This document shows positions 10,349 through 21,278 of a DNA stretch of 40,050 nt, in pieces. The notes below the pieces were generated by a model. It saw nothing but the letters and a program-made list of their open reading frames with translations. It did no database searches and was not told the origin of the DNA. The stretch is from Conidiobolus incongruus B7586 (Eukaryota; Entomophthoromycota; Entomophthoromycetes; Entomophthorales; Conidiobolaceae). Position numbers and translations under genes: made by a program. The DNA is taken from NCBI GenBank assembly GCA_000697335.1, contig JNEM01015540.1, positions 1 through 40,050 of the forward strand. The letters are read 5' to 3'. Position 1 is the first letter of the stretch. Each line of letters opens with the position of its first letter.

Positions 10349-10540
10349 ATGTTCGATTTCTCTTACATGGCTGACTTGGAAAAGGCTAAATCTTCTGCCC
10401 CCAATTCTGCTTTCAACACTCCCAATGCCTCCCGCTTCGCTTCTCCTGCTGTCTCTCGTAGACCTTCCATGGACTTTACCATCTCTAAGGAAGTTAAGGT
10501 TAACAATTCCAAGCCTCAAATTATGAAACTCAATATCTGA
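10349..10540 (+). CDS. Short Ser/Pro-rich protein, array member E (63 aa)
   Basis: Last gene of the array, intronless, 63 residues: MFDFSYMADLEKAK start, APNSAFNTPNASRF, core ASPAVSRRPSM with S40 as PKA-type site, FTISKEVKVNN, and tail KPQIMKLNI. It is the intact 63-residue copy most different from B and D, and its start (FDFSYMA) is the bridge to the divergent gene at 3332 (MDFSFMA). Codons favour C endings (TCC, CCC, GCC). The 3' element ATTAATTAATCTAACATT lies at about 10615-10632. No signal peptide, transmembrane helix or known domain. Function unknown. Confidence 0.8.
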   Translation: MFDFSYMADLEKAKSSAPNSAFNTPNASRFASPAVSRRPSMDFTISKEVKVNNSKPQIMKLNI

Positions 10541-11496
10541 ACTTGTTAACCGTTAACCAATTCGCTATATTGCATTGATCTATCATATTATGATATTTAC
10601 AATTTTATCATTGCATTAATTAATCTAACATTTTCTCCATTATACTCATCAACATAGATACTCATTGTAAGATAACTAATAAATATTAAAAATTTAAAAT
10701 TCATTCTTTCTTAATTTTTTTATTTAATTCTTATATATTCGAATTATTTTTATTTAATATTATTCAATTGATTATTTAGTGTATATTTCAGTTTAATAAT
10801 TTTTCAATTTTAATATAACAAAATTTTATTAAGTATTATTGATATATAATATTAAATATTAAATTATATCAATATATTATAATAATATTGTTTTTATTAA
10901 ATAAACTTATAAATGACTATTTGGTTTTACTTAAGATGTCAAGATAATACTTTAATATAAAATAAATCATACTGATATCAATTATAAGAGTTTATTAATA
11001 GTCTATCTGTACTTTTCATATATGAATATATTAATCAATTTTGATATAATCAAACATTTATTAAATAAAAATAAATGTATTAAAAGTGAATACTTAATTC
11101 TAAGCTTTACAAAATAATTAATTTTTTTTATTAATATATCTCCAAAGTTTTGGTTAAAATTATTATTTTCTTTTAAATTATTTATTTTAAAAGTATATAA
11201 AAATCTTCTTAATATATCAATGATATACAATTTTCATTTATTAAAATAAATTATTTTTTAATAATATACTGTTGAATATATTTTAACAAAAATAAAAATG
11301 AGACATTGAAATATTATAAATATATAATAATTTTAAATACTGAAATCAGATGAATAAATATCAAATAATTTTTATTATTGTTAATAAAAATAAAATCAAT
11401 AATATTTATTAATAGTTATAATGATTTTTAAATAATCAATTTATTACATAAGTTTAATATGAGGAAGTTGAGTAATGTTAGAAAATAAAATAATAA
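10541..11496. other. A+T-rich intergenic spacer
   Basis: Convergent spacer between member E (plus) and the importin gene (minus). Apart from the 3' element of member E, nothing recognisable; the frame at 11003-11230 has only A+T-driven residues. Confidence 0.55.
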
Positions 11497-14400
11497 TTAC
11501 TGGGTTTGGTTTCTATTTTCGGCTTTGTTGAAAATTTCTTGAATGACTTGCTTCTGTTCGTCGTTCATCTCGGAGATAAATTTCAAATAGGTAGGGTGGA
11601 GTCGTTGATCTAAGCTTTGGAAGATGTCTCTGACGGTCACATATATATCAAGTTGGTGAAGAGGACTGCAAGTCATTTCATTGTCCATGAAATCTTCGCT
11701 TTCCATAAGACTGTCATCATCAGCTGTTCCGTACAGATCTTCATCGTTCTCCTGAGATTTGATGCTTTCGGCAAGTTTGGCGAGATAAGCATCATCAATC
11801 GAACCATCATCAGTGATGTTTTCAAGATCATCACCATCTTCTGAGTTGATTTCTTCGTCTTCATCATAATAATCATCAAAATCATCATCTTCGTCGAATT
11901 CCTTGATTCTTTGGAGTTTAGTATCTTCGGAAGAAGGTAACTTCTGGAATAATTCAGTAAAGGCAATCAACAATTGGGGTAATCCATTTTGAACACTTTG
12001 AGGAACTGATTCGATAGGAAGTTCAACGATAGCTACCAAAGTGCGGATGGTAAGATATTTATCGTGGACACCATACAAAAGTTCAAGATTAGTCAATAAA
12101 AGTTGGAAGAATCCTTGGACCCAGTTGTTTTGATCCATTAGGGATAAAGTAGGAGCAGTTGAATTTAATAAACATGCGAGAACAAGCTTAATTCCATTAA
12201 TTAAGAACACCTTGGGGAGATTTTGTTGACCCAAGTGAGCGAATAAGGGGGTCAAAGTAGCGGGGATCATGTTTTGAATATTTTCACCTTGGCAGCACAA
12301 GAAAATATATTGCATCATTCTGCAAGCAAGCATGCGATCGTGAGCTTCGCAATCTGAGCTAGTCATCACAGTAGAATATAATTCAATGAACATAGATTGC
12401 AATTTAGGTTCATTGGGAATGACAGTACGACCATAGTTAATATAATTTTCAACAGTACTAAATACGCTTGGGACATAAGTAGGTCCAGCATGTTGAGCGG
12501 CAGTGAGCATGAGGACAAAAGCATTCCATAAATTGGGAGTAACTTGTTTGAATGAGAATAATAAGCAATCTAATAATTCAAGAGCTTCGTCATATAAATC
12601 AAACAAATAATTTTGGAAAATAGCACCAATAACAGGCATCAAAACACGTTCAACTTCAGTCAAAATATCTAATTTTTCATCTAAACTGATAACCAAGGTA
12701 CCCATAGTTCTTAAGATACCTTGAGCAGACATCAATTTATCATCAAAAGCATAGGGTTCATCCAAATCTTGGATACCATTGGCTTCAATCTGTTGAGCTT
12801 GCTGTTCGCTCTTAATCAAGTCACCAGTCAAACTGTTAAAGGTGCTAGCAAGTTGGGTGGATAATTGTATGGCAAATGGAGTTAGTTCTTCGGAGAACAT
12901 TTCTACGAATTGTTCCATCAAATCGGTCAAATTATCAAGTTCCATTTCAGCAGTGAGAGTCAATAATAAAGTCATAATCTGTGGAAGAATGGGAAGAGCG
13001 ATTTTGGCACTTTCTTCATCTGAGATCAAAGGTTCTAAAGCCATGGCAGCAGCGACCTTGACTGGAGATTCAGTGTGGCCAAGACAATCGATGATTCTAG
13101 TTAAGATGACTTGAGTAGTTTGAGGAGAGAATCTAAATCTACCGAATTTCGTTACAAGCTCACAAGCACGATATCTCAAGAAGGGATTTCCGCTAGAGAG
13201 CTCAGGGACAACATAAGCTTGGAAGAACTCTTCAACCATTTGAACGGTAGCGGGATTGTTGTGTGAGAGAGAAGTAGAAATAGCTCCAATCATAGCAAGA
13301 GCACTGTCCTTTTCTTGGTCAGCATTAGGAAGATTGGGTGTATCTCTATGCTTAACCAAGTAGCTATTAGCCAATTCCAAGATGCCATTTAGGCAATGCT
13401 TCTTGCGATCTTGAGCCATAGCTTGGACGAGGTTGGAACAGGCATTGGATGGTGAGTTGTTATCTAATAAAAATTGCTGGCGAGTTTGAACAAATTCGGT
13501 AGGATTGTCTTCCCATAACTCTTGGTCTTTTTCAGTGTAGGCTAATTGAGGGAATACAAAATCTTTGACCAAGTGTCCAACGAAAGGCTTAACAGCTTGC
13601 CAAGTTAATTTATGCTTGAGACAATCACCAATAAATTCAGCAGTAAGAATTAAGCACTTTGAACTTTGGAAAGTTTTTTGAGTTAAATGTTGATCTAACT
13701 GGGTTAAATAGACCTTGAGGATATTGGGAGCGAAATGCTTGATGAATTGATTGGCAAATTTGACATATTGTTGCTTAGCATCCAAGGTGGCAGGATTACC
13801 ATATCTGGTGAAAAGATAATTCAAGCATCTGTAGGCCCACTTGCGAACCTTAACCCAAGGTTGTTTTTCTCTCTCATCAACATCATCTGATAATTCAGCT
13901 TCGTTGATAGGACGTTCAACAGCCTTGATGAAAAGATTACCCCATCCAATCAAGGTTTGGCTATTTTGAAGTGAAATAGGAATATCCATACCAATAGATT
14001 TAACATAAATTTTTAAGCAAGCAGTGACAATGTTGGCTTCTTCAATGGTATTGCCTTCGATGGCTTTGATAGCTAATTGGTAGACTGCGGGAAAAGTGGT
14101 ATCAACGATTGGATAAAAGATAGATTTACGATTCTTAGATCTCCAACGGAAAATATTAACTAACTGGAGCAAAGCTAAGAGACCACAGTAAGCTTCTGAC
14201 AAGTTAGGGGATTCTAATAAAGTTTTAACAATAGGAATAAACTCTCCCCATTGTTCAGGCCAATCGACAGATAAAACGGATTCTAATACGGAACTAAGCT
14301 GATTTCTAATGGATTCTGCTGAATGGACCATAGCAGGAAGGATTTGGGCTTTAAGTTGAGCGCGATCAACGTCACTAATAGGAGAATATGAGGTACTGTT

Positions 14401-14750
14401 GGAGTATTCTGGATCCCAGCTGCGTTTGACTCTGTTTTTAAGATAAATGGAAACTATTAGGTGATTAAAGAAAAGATTAATAAGATTATTGATGGTCTGT
14501 TTTTCTTTAATTTAATTAAAGTACCTGCTTGTTTAACGGGGTGTTCAACTTCCTGATGAGTAAGAATTTCTAAGAATAAAGATAATTGCTGAGGATGTTG
14601 ATCTAACTATAATAAAAGGTTGAGTTTTGATAATTTCGAATTATATTATTGAATATTTACCTGTTTGAGTTGTTGTTCGGCTTGAGTACGAACATTAATA
14701 TCAGCAGCCATAGAGTTTCTGAAAATGGTTAAAGCTGTTGAAAAGTCCAT
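11497..14750 (-). CDS. NMD5: Importin-7/8 (Nmd5/Sxm1-type) nuclear import receptor
   Basis: Karyopherin-beta that carries cargo such as ribosomal proteins through nuclear pores in a Ran-GTP-controlled way. Three exons join in frame: 14661-14750, 14525-14606 and 11497-14453, with introns of 54 and 71 bp. The protein is 1042 residues, the usual length for IPO7/IPO8. The importin-beta N-terminal (Ran-binding) domain covers about residues 20-105 (AEQQLKQ, HPVKQAVSIYLKNRVKRSWD). The rest is helical HEAT-type repeats (for example YRACELVTKFGRF, PVKVAAAMALEPLISDE). A strongly acidic tract at about 905-935 (DEDDDFDDYYDEDEE) matches the acidic segment near the C-terminus of importin-7. Taking the ATG at 14750 restores an N-terminus that a one-exon reading from 14331 would miss by 98 residues. 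Choice between NMD5 and SXM1 orthology is not possible by eye. Confidence 0.93.
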
Positions 14751-16332
14751 GTTGATTAAAAATGATCAAATTGAAAATTAATGATTAAATATATGTATAT
14801 AATTGATTATTTATAAATATTGAATAATTTTATATTTTTCTAATTCTATTTGATAAAATTTTATATTAAATAAAGAAAAGAATATAAAATTGTAGTTTTG
14901 TGAACTATCAATTCACTCATTCAACAATCGATACTATGATTCAGATTATTATCCTAAAAATTTTTATTAATTTTTTGGGATTTTTTTTAAATTTTTTTAT
15001 CAAATCAAATTAAACAAAAAGATATTGATAATTTGTATCAGGTATGATATATATCTTATCAAATTCACTTATTGATCATTCTTCTAATATTAAATTTAAA
15101 ATCTATTATAATAAAAGATATATTATTTAATATAATTCAAGTTTATAGTTTATTTTTTTAAATTTTGATAATTATAATGAAATAAATTTCCATTGAGTAG
15201 TTTTATTATCATTAAGCTTTATAGCTAGAGCTAATTCAACTAAATTATGGTATATGATATTTGAATTAGATTATATGTATTTTAAATCAAGTTTTCAAAT
15301 GACTGTATTATTAAATATTAAAATATATGAGCACATATTATTCAAATTATTTTTTTTCAAATGATACAAGCTAAAGATTTTATTTTTTAGTACTACTTTT
15401 ATATGTTAATAACTACACTCAAATTTCAAAAACTGAATCATTGTTAATTTACTCCATTATAAATATATCATTCAAATTCTGAGCAATCCACACAAAATAA
15501 CGCGATATTTAGAAGATATCCTGAATACAAAAAAAATTAACGTAAAATATTAACCGAATCCATTATTTATATTAGTTAATATTAATGATTAATTCCAATA
15601 ATTCCAGATTAGTTATTTGTTCAGTATTGTTCAAATGATAATTTATAAAATTAAATATAAAAAATAAGTGAAAAACTATTAGGATGAAAATAAATCATTT
15701 AATTTGGTCAACATTTGTAGCTATATAAAAAAGTATGTTAAGCCAATTTATATTTTTTCGAATCCGAATTGAAAAAATATATGGGTTAATAATGGATTAA
15801 TTTTAAGCCACTCATTTAAATTATCCAGAATTTATGCCAATTTCATACCATAAGGCTACCAGAAATTCCACTCTCTTTAATCAAACCAATCCCTTAAAAT
15901 TCTTTTAATTCAAAATTCATTTCTTATTCCCAATTATTCTCTTTGCTACTTTTGAATAAGAATGGTTATGTGAGTTATTTATTCCCTAATAGGTAAATCT
16001 TAAAATATAGTATAAAAATTATTTCACATATCAGCTAATGGTCATTATATTCAACTGAGCTATTTATAAAGCATAATACAATTTATCATTAAATCCAATA
16101 TCGTCAGATAATCTCAGAGAAATATTATACAAAATGATTAGTATATTTCCGTATTAATAATTTTGTAGTTATATTTTATGATCGAATTATAACGAATAAT
16201 AATTGGAATTCATTCATTGATGTTTAAACAAATTACCCTTCAAAAAATATTGATATGAAAGTAAATGATAAATAAAACATCAAAATATGAATTATGTAGT
16301 AATAGTTAATTTTATTTTTGGATTTTTAATCA
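14751..16332. other. Intergenic spacer
   Basis: A+T-rich spacer between the importin start and the 3' end of the DUF202 gene. Around 15830-15900 is a less A+T-rich patch (TTATGCCAATTTC, CTACCAG, CTCTCTTT) faintly like the array promoter, but no reading frame follows. No other feature seen. Confidence 0.5.
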
Positions 16333-16791
16333 TTATGAACTAATATAAGTATCTTTTAAACATATACCAATGATCAAGAATATAATCAATAAAAAGGCAA
16401 TGGCTGTTGATATGATAGGAATTCTCGATAGAACAAACTGGCCAGTAACCAGTGTATTTTGGATATTTAAGAATCTCGCTAATCCAAAGATTAGAATAAT
16501 GATACCTCCAATTATAAAACTAATGGATATGATCATTTTGTCAATCGGCTTTTTATCAGGATTATTGCTATTTGTATTGAGTTGATCAATGGCTACACCA
16601 ATGACTACTAGTGTGATTGAAGTTCTAAACCATGCTAAAAAGGTTCTTTCATTCGCTAATCACGATGTTAGTTTGAGTTCATAACAACAGTATTAAAAAG
16701 GACTACCTAAGTGATCCCTAGCAGTACTGCTTTTATTATCGATTAATTTAGACCAATAAAAAGTCGAGCTCTTTTCATCTTGCGACAACAT
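16333..16791 (-). CDS. DUF202 (YidH-type) three-helix membrane protein
   Basis: Two exons, 16707-16791 and 16333-16655, with a 51 bp intron (GTAGTC...ACTAAC...GATTAG), give 135 residues ending at TAA. The hallmark DUF202 block DHLANERTFLAWFRTS (26-41) crosses the splice junction and leads into a first membrane helix (about 40-52). Two more helices follow: SISFIIGGIIILIFGLARF (about 72-90), then after the conserved TGQFVLSRIP loop a helix at about 108-128 (ISTAIAFLLIIFLIIGIC). Family members are small integral membrane proteins of fungi and bacteria related to the VTC1 membrane domain; the molecular role is not settled. A frame read only from 16536 would miss helix 1 and the signature. Good confidence in family, none in function. 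Confidence 0.88.
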
Positions 16792-18741
16792 CTTCGTCAA
16801 GTTAAAGGTTTAAATAAATAATTAAGATTTCCCTCTCCCCAAAGAAACTGATGCCTATTTATACTAATTTCTTGATTAGAATAATAGTAAAATAAAAATA
16901 ATGCAAAATAAATGGATAAATGAAAATTATTGAATTGATTTAATTATTATTTCCTAATTTGATTTGACAAATTTCATGTAAAAATTTTTATGATATCATC
17001 TATAAGTAATTAAATTTTTGTAATAATTTTTTCTTTCATTAATTAATAAATTAATAATGGTATATATACTATTGATTGTATATTTATCTACCAAAATAAA
17101 TAATATATATATATATATATATATAATTGTTTCAATCATACCTATTAAAGATTTTTTTTTAATTCAAGTTTCACTATAATCCATTTTTGATTAGTTCAAT
17201 TTAATGCGATCGGTTTAGATGATTTCAAATGTATTAAATCGATTGGGTACACTCTCATTTCGCTGAATTTTCTTTAATATCCTTTGGTTAAAGGCAAGAT
17301 ACATTCAAGTTAAACAGGCGAAAATATACATGAATTTTAAGTAGTGTTAAATCATAATAATTATTTCAATTTTTGAATACTTTGACATTGAATATAGGCG
17401 AAATATATAATTTAAATACTTTGGATATATTCTAATCAAATTAGTTATTTATTGTTAAGGTGATTATATGTATCCTCAGATTGTCATATTTTATAATTAA
17501 ATTAAAGATGCAAGTTTCTATTAAGAATTAAAATTTACACTATTTTTAAAAAATTCAATTAATTTTATACTGTAATAAAGGCAGTAAATATAAATTATGC
17601 TTATTTTGTACATAATATCTAATGATATTATTTAATGCGTTCACTAAAATAATTCAATATTTATATTATTATGAAATAATGAAAATAAAATCATAGTAAA
17701 ATCGTCCAAAGTAATTGTCTTTATTTTTATTATAATATTTTTTCAGGAATAAATGAAGCTACAATTTTATTTAAAATGATCATAAACAGCACTAGAATGA
17801 CAAAATAATACTTTAATTAGTAATTTAAATGATAATTGAATTAACTAGAATTTTCATCAGTATTAACAATTATAAAAATTATATTTCATTCATATTTCTT
17901 ACTATAAAATATTGCCTCAGTTGATTAAAATTTAAATAGACAATACAAAATTATCAAATAGACAGATAGATTAAATTTTCATAGTATCAATTATACTTTA
18001 CAAATGGTTCAATCATATTATACTATTATGAATAATTATTTGATTATACACTGTAATAAATCAAATAATAAATATAAAAATTGAGGTTCTAATTGGTGGT
18101 AATTATGATATTTATTCAAGCATTTTATCAATTTTTAGTTTAATGTAACAGTTTCATGCTTATCAATTGAAATTAATTTATTTTTTATTATCTGATTATT
18201 CTATTGAAAATTCATTTTATTGATATTATAACTTACACTCAAATTAAATAGTTTATTTTTCAATATAACTTATCAATATTAGTAGTTGAATTAATATAAT
18301 TATAAATATTCTAAAATGCTTGATAATATTTTACTATCAATTCAATTATTCATAATTTTTTTATAAGAGATTATGAATTATTGGTTTTTTGATATAGTAA
18401 ATTAATATATTTTAAAATATGTCATACCACAATTTGATTTCTAAATATCAAGAATAATATTTTAATCTAGCATCAATTACATTTTTAAGTTGATCAAATA
18501 GCAATATAATGTATTTGAATTCAACAGTTGAAATATTTATCAAGATGATTAAAATGAGTTAATAAAGTATTTTTAATTTATGAACACTTCAAAATTAATA
18601 TTAAATTAAATAAAGAATTGATAAAGTTTATTAATCAAAATATGTAAATTTTTATTTTTTTACAATTTTATGTACATCATTGATATATTTAATACTTTTT
18701 TTGTAATTATTAAATATTTCTAATAATCAAAAATAATAGAA
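16792..18741. other. Intergenic spacer
   Basis: A+T-rich with no exon-like segment. Upstream of the DUF202 ATG is a CCCTCTCCCCAAAG patch (about 16830) that may belong to its promoter. The motif AGGCGAAA occurs near 17316 and 17396. Otherwise only A+T runs. Confidence 0.5.
17103..17127. repeat. (AT)n microsatellite
   Basis: About twelve uninterrupted AT units in non-coding DNA. Confidence 0.95.
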
Positions 18742-21278
18742 TTAATTGATGTCATAACTTGGATTAAATATCTTAGATTTACCTTGTAATTGAGTAATAG
18801 TTAAATTTTGAAAATTTTCTTCAGGTAATTTAGAGTTTAAAACTTCTTGGGGTGGACTCAACAATTGTAACTAATGAAAACTAATATGAATACACTGAAT
18901 GTATTACAACATAAAGAATGGCTCACTTTTTTAATTTTGGTTTCGGCATCTTCAGGAAGTGTGGGTGGTGTTCTATATCGTGCTTTTTAATATATTAGCT
19001 TAAAATTATTAGATATTCTACTTACGGAATAGGAGTTGGATCCTGACTTGGCTTTGGGGTTGGGCTCCAGAATCTCCCCATAACTATATCTACCATACCT
19101 GAAAAAGCTCTTACACTTTCTCCAGTCACATCTTTGGGGATATTTGCAATATTTGAAATGGAAAGACCTGAGGATGGTTGTGTATTCAGCTGTGGTGATG
19201 GTCTATAAGATTTTATGGTAATTATAAATGAAATAAAGGCTTTGAAAGAGTGTTACTTTGAAGATGGTGGATTAATAGATTGAATATCAAATGTTTCAAT
19301 ATATGATATAGCTGCTAACATGTTAGTTAAACAATAAGAAGCACGATCAGTTAATCCATCAACATGCCGAAATCTTTGAATAAACTTCAAATTAGAGTAG
19401 AGATTTGGTGGATTAGATATAATAATTGAATAAATCAATAATGGTAACAATTCGTCTGCACTGATCATTCTTATTGTATCTTCAGAATTGATCTTGCGCT
19501 TAGGTAGGGGTGGTGGTACATCTGATTCTATATTTTCAAAATAATATTATTTTATATTAATTTCATCGTATTATTAAAAATCAAAATCAGTTACCTGCGG
19601 TATCATTGATTTTAGAATGGTTAGCTTCCAAGTGAGTAGAATTGGCAGTATCTTTATTTTTGTTATACTGTTTAGGTGCATCATCAGTATTCATGTCTGA
19701 TCCGAAATCTTCTGGACTTTGTGGTAATTCAATTTTAGATGGATCGATTTTATTCATATCAGTCAGTTCGATTTCCATCGGCTGAACTGTAGCATTCTCT
19801 AGTGATGATGTTGAGTTTAAATTTAGGCCGTTTTCTGTCAGTATATCATCATTTTCTAGATTCATATATTGAATCTCGTTCTCAGAGATTAGTGATCCTA
19901 ATTATTGTTGTTATATATGCAAATTGTATTAATATTAACACGCATATTATTTCATACCTGATAATTCTTCGTGGGCTAAAATGATAGCATTTAGTTTTTC
20001 TTTAGGTGAAGTTGAGTTATTAATTTTTTTCAAAGCTATTAGATTATGTTAAAACTTATGTAATACATACTACTAATAAAATGATAATAAAACCTTCTCC
20101 AGCTCTATTAGAAGCTAAAATCAACAATTGATATCTCTCATTATTTTCCTCCAAATATGGGTCTAAAGTTTTTAATTTGATTTGAAACTTATTTAATACA
20201 ATTATTTTAGAATCCAGTTGTTCGTCCTGTTTAGCATCAGAGCCATAACCAAATAACCTGAATATTGAAGATTTAAATCAATAAAAAATGATAAGATATT
20301 ACATTATTAAATTACTTAGAATAAATCTGGTTGGTTACAAAGGCTTCAATAGTTTCTATCAAATCTAATTCAGGATAATTATCGAGTATTTGTATATATA
20401 GCTCCTGTGCCTTTTGTGCCATTTTATCTAAAATAGGACGGTGTGTAGCTTGAATTTGATCAACTACTCTATTTTGAAGTAATTAATTATCAACATATTA
20501 TAAATATATATATATATATTTGTTATTGTGAAATATCTTATACTCACTTTAACACATTGACCATGATTTGATGTTTGAGTTTTTCATCATCAATTTGGAG
20601 CATATACTCTAAAATTTTTTCGCTTGATAAAGGTTCATTGGGTTGATATAAACTAACAGTATCGATTGATTGTAATTGGTGATTAATAATAACAATTTGA
20701 ATAATATCGTTATTCCAATCCATTTCCATTAAATTATGTACAACTTCAGCTCCAAATTGGCTATAGAAAGAATATATTAAAAAATTTAATATTTATTAGT
20801 ATAGAATAAATAAAATTACTCGAAAAGTTCAATTTTTTCAAATAATAGCTTTAATACTACATTATCTGGTAATTCGGTATTGATACTTACCAACTGAGTT
20901 CTAATAAAAAATAAATTAATTAAAATTAAATTGATATTTATAAATCAAAATTATCTAACCCTTTAATAATGATAGATTTAAAACTTAGAGTTTTCAAAAC
21001 TTTTTCAGGTTCAAATTGAGTACCTACTAAAACATGATCTTCTATAAATGATCTTGAAATTTCATCATCAATATCAATATTCACTGGAAGTAAGAAAATA
21101 GCCTAATAAAAACAATTCAATATATTTTTGAACTTAATTAAAGGGGTGAATATACTTTTCTTTGAATCAATAATTGATGAATATCTTCTGAAACTAAACT
21201 TTTTTTGTCTTGAAGCCATTTTAATAATCTCCAACCGAGTGCATTTTCGGGTAGCAGTTCTTTAAGATAATTCGGCAT
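18742..21278 (-). CDS. VPS9-domain Rab5-type guanine nucleotide exchange factor
   Basis: Twelve exons (21156-21278, 20960-21102, 20820-20900, 20548-20760, 20316-20468, 20094-20257, 19958-20035, 19595-19897, 19257-19527, 19026-19202, 18927-18972, 18742-18870) join in phase to 626 residues; introns are 53-79 bp. A VPS9 catalytic domain spans about 224-505: ETIEAFVTNQIYSKLF (226-240), SPKEKLNAIILAHEEL (about 302-317), ADELLPLLIY (443-452), SNPPNLYSNLKFIQRFR (457-473) and YCLTNMLAAISYIE (484-497). D444, P448, Y484 and T487 match the catalytic/contact residues of Rabex-5 (D313, P317, Y354, T357). The ordinary role of such proteins is to load Rab5/Vps21 GTPases with GTP on endosomes. About 120 acidic, polar residues (320-440) interrupt the domain before ADELL. 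The N-terminal 220 residues match nothing I know; the C-terminus is Pro-rich. VPS9 versus MUK1 orthology is undecided. Confidence 0.88.

Larger units (their letters stand above)
4254..10540 (+). repeat. Tandem gene array with a unit of about 1.5 kb
   Basis: ATG-to-ATG distances are 1509 (A to B), 1461 (B to C), 1583 (C to D) and 1542 bp (D to E), all on one strand. The shared promoter, coding region and 3' element move together, so whole-unit duplication, for example by unequal crossing over, is the simplest origin. The gene at 3332 lies 922 bp before A and may be the oldest remnant. Confidence 0.75.

Noticed and set aside
5763-10540. Secreted effector or antimicrobial peptide array
   Set aside because: No signal peptide, no cysteine pattern and no propeptide site; the proteins look cytosolic or nuclear and disordered.
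11617-13114. Plus-strand frames of 75 and 90 residues, and an alternative minus frame, within the importin gene
   Set aside because: Shadows of the 1042-residue importin coding sequence.
15830-15900. Another copy of the array promoter module
   Set aside because: Only TATGCCAA, CTACCAG and a CTCTCTT run match; spacing differs and no family reading frame follows.
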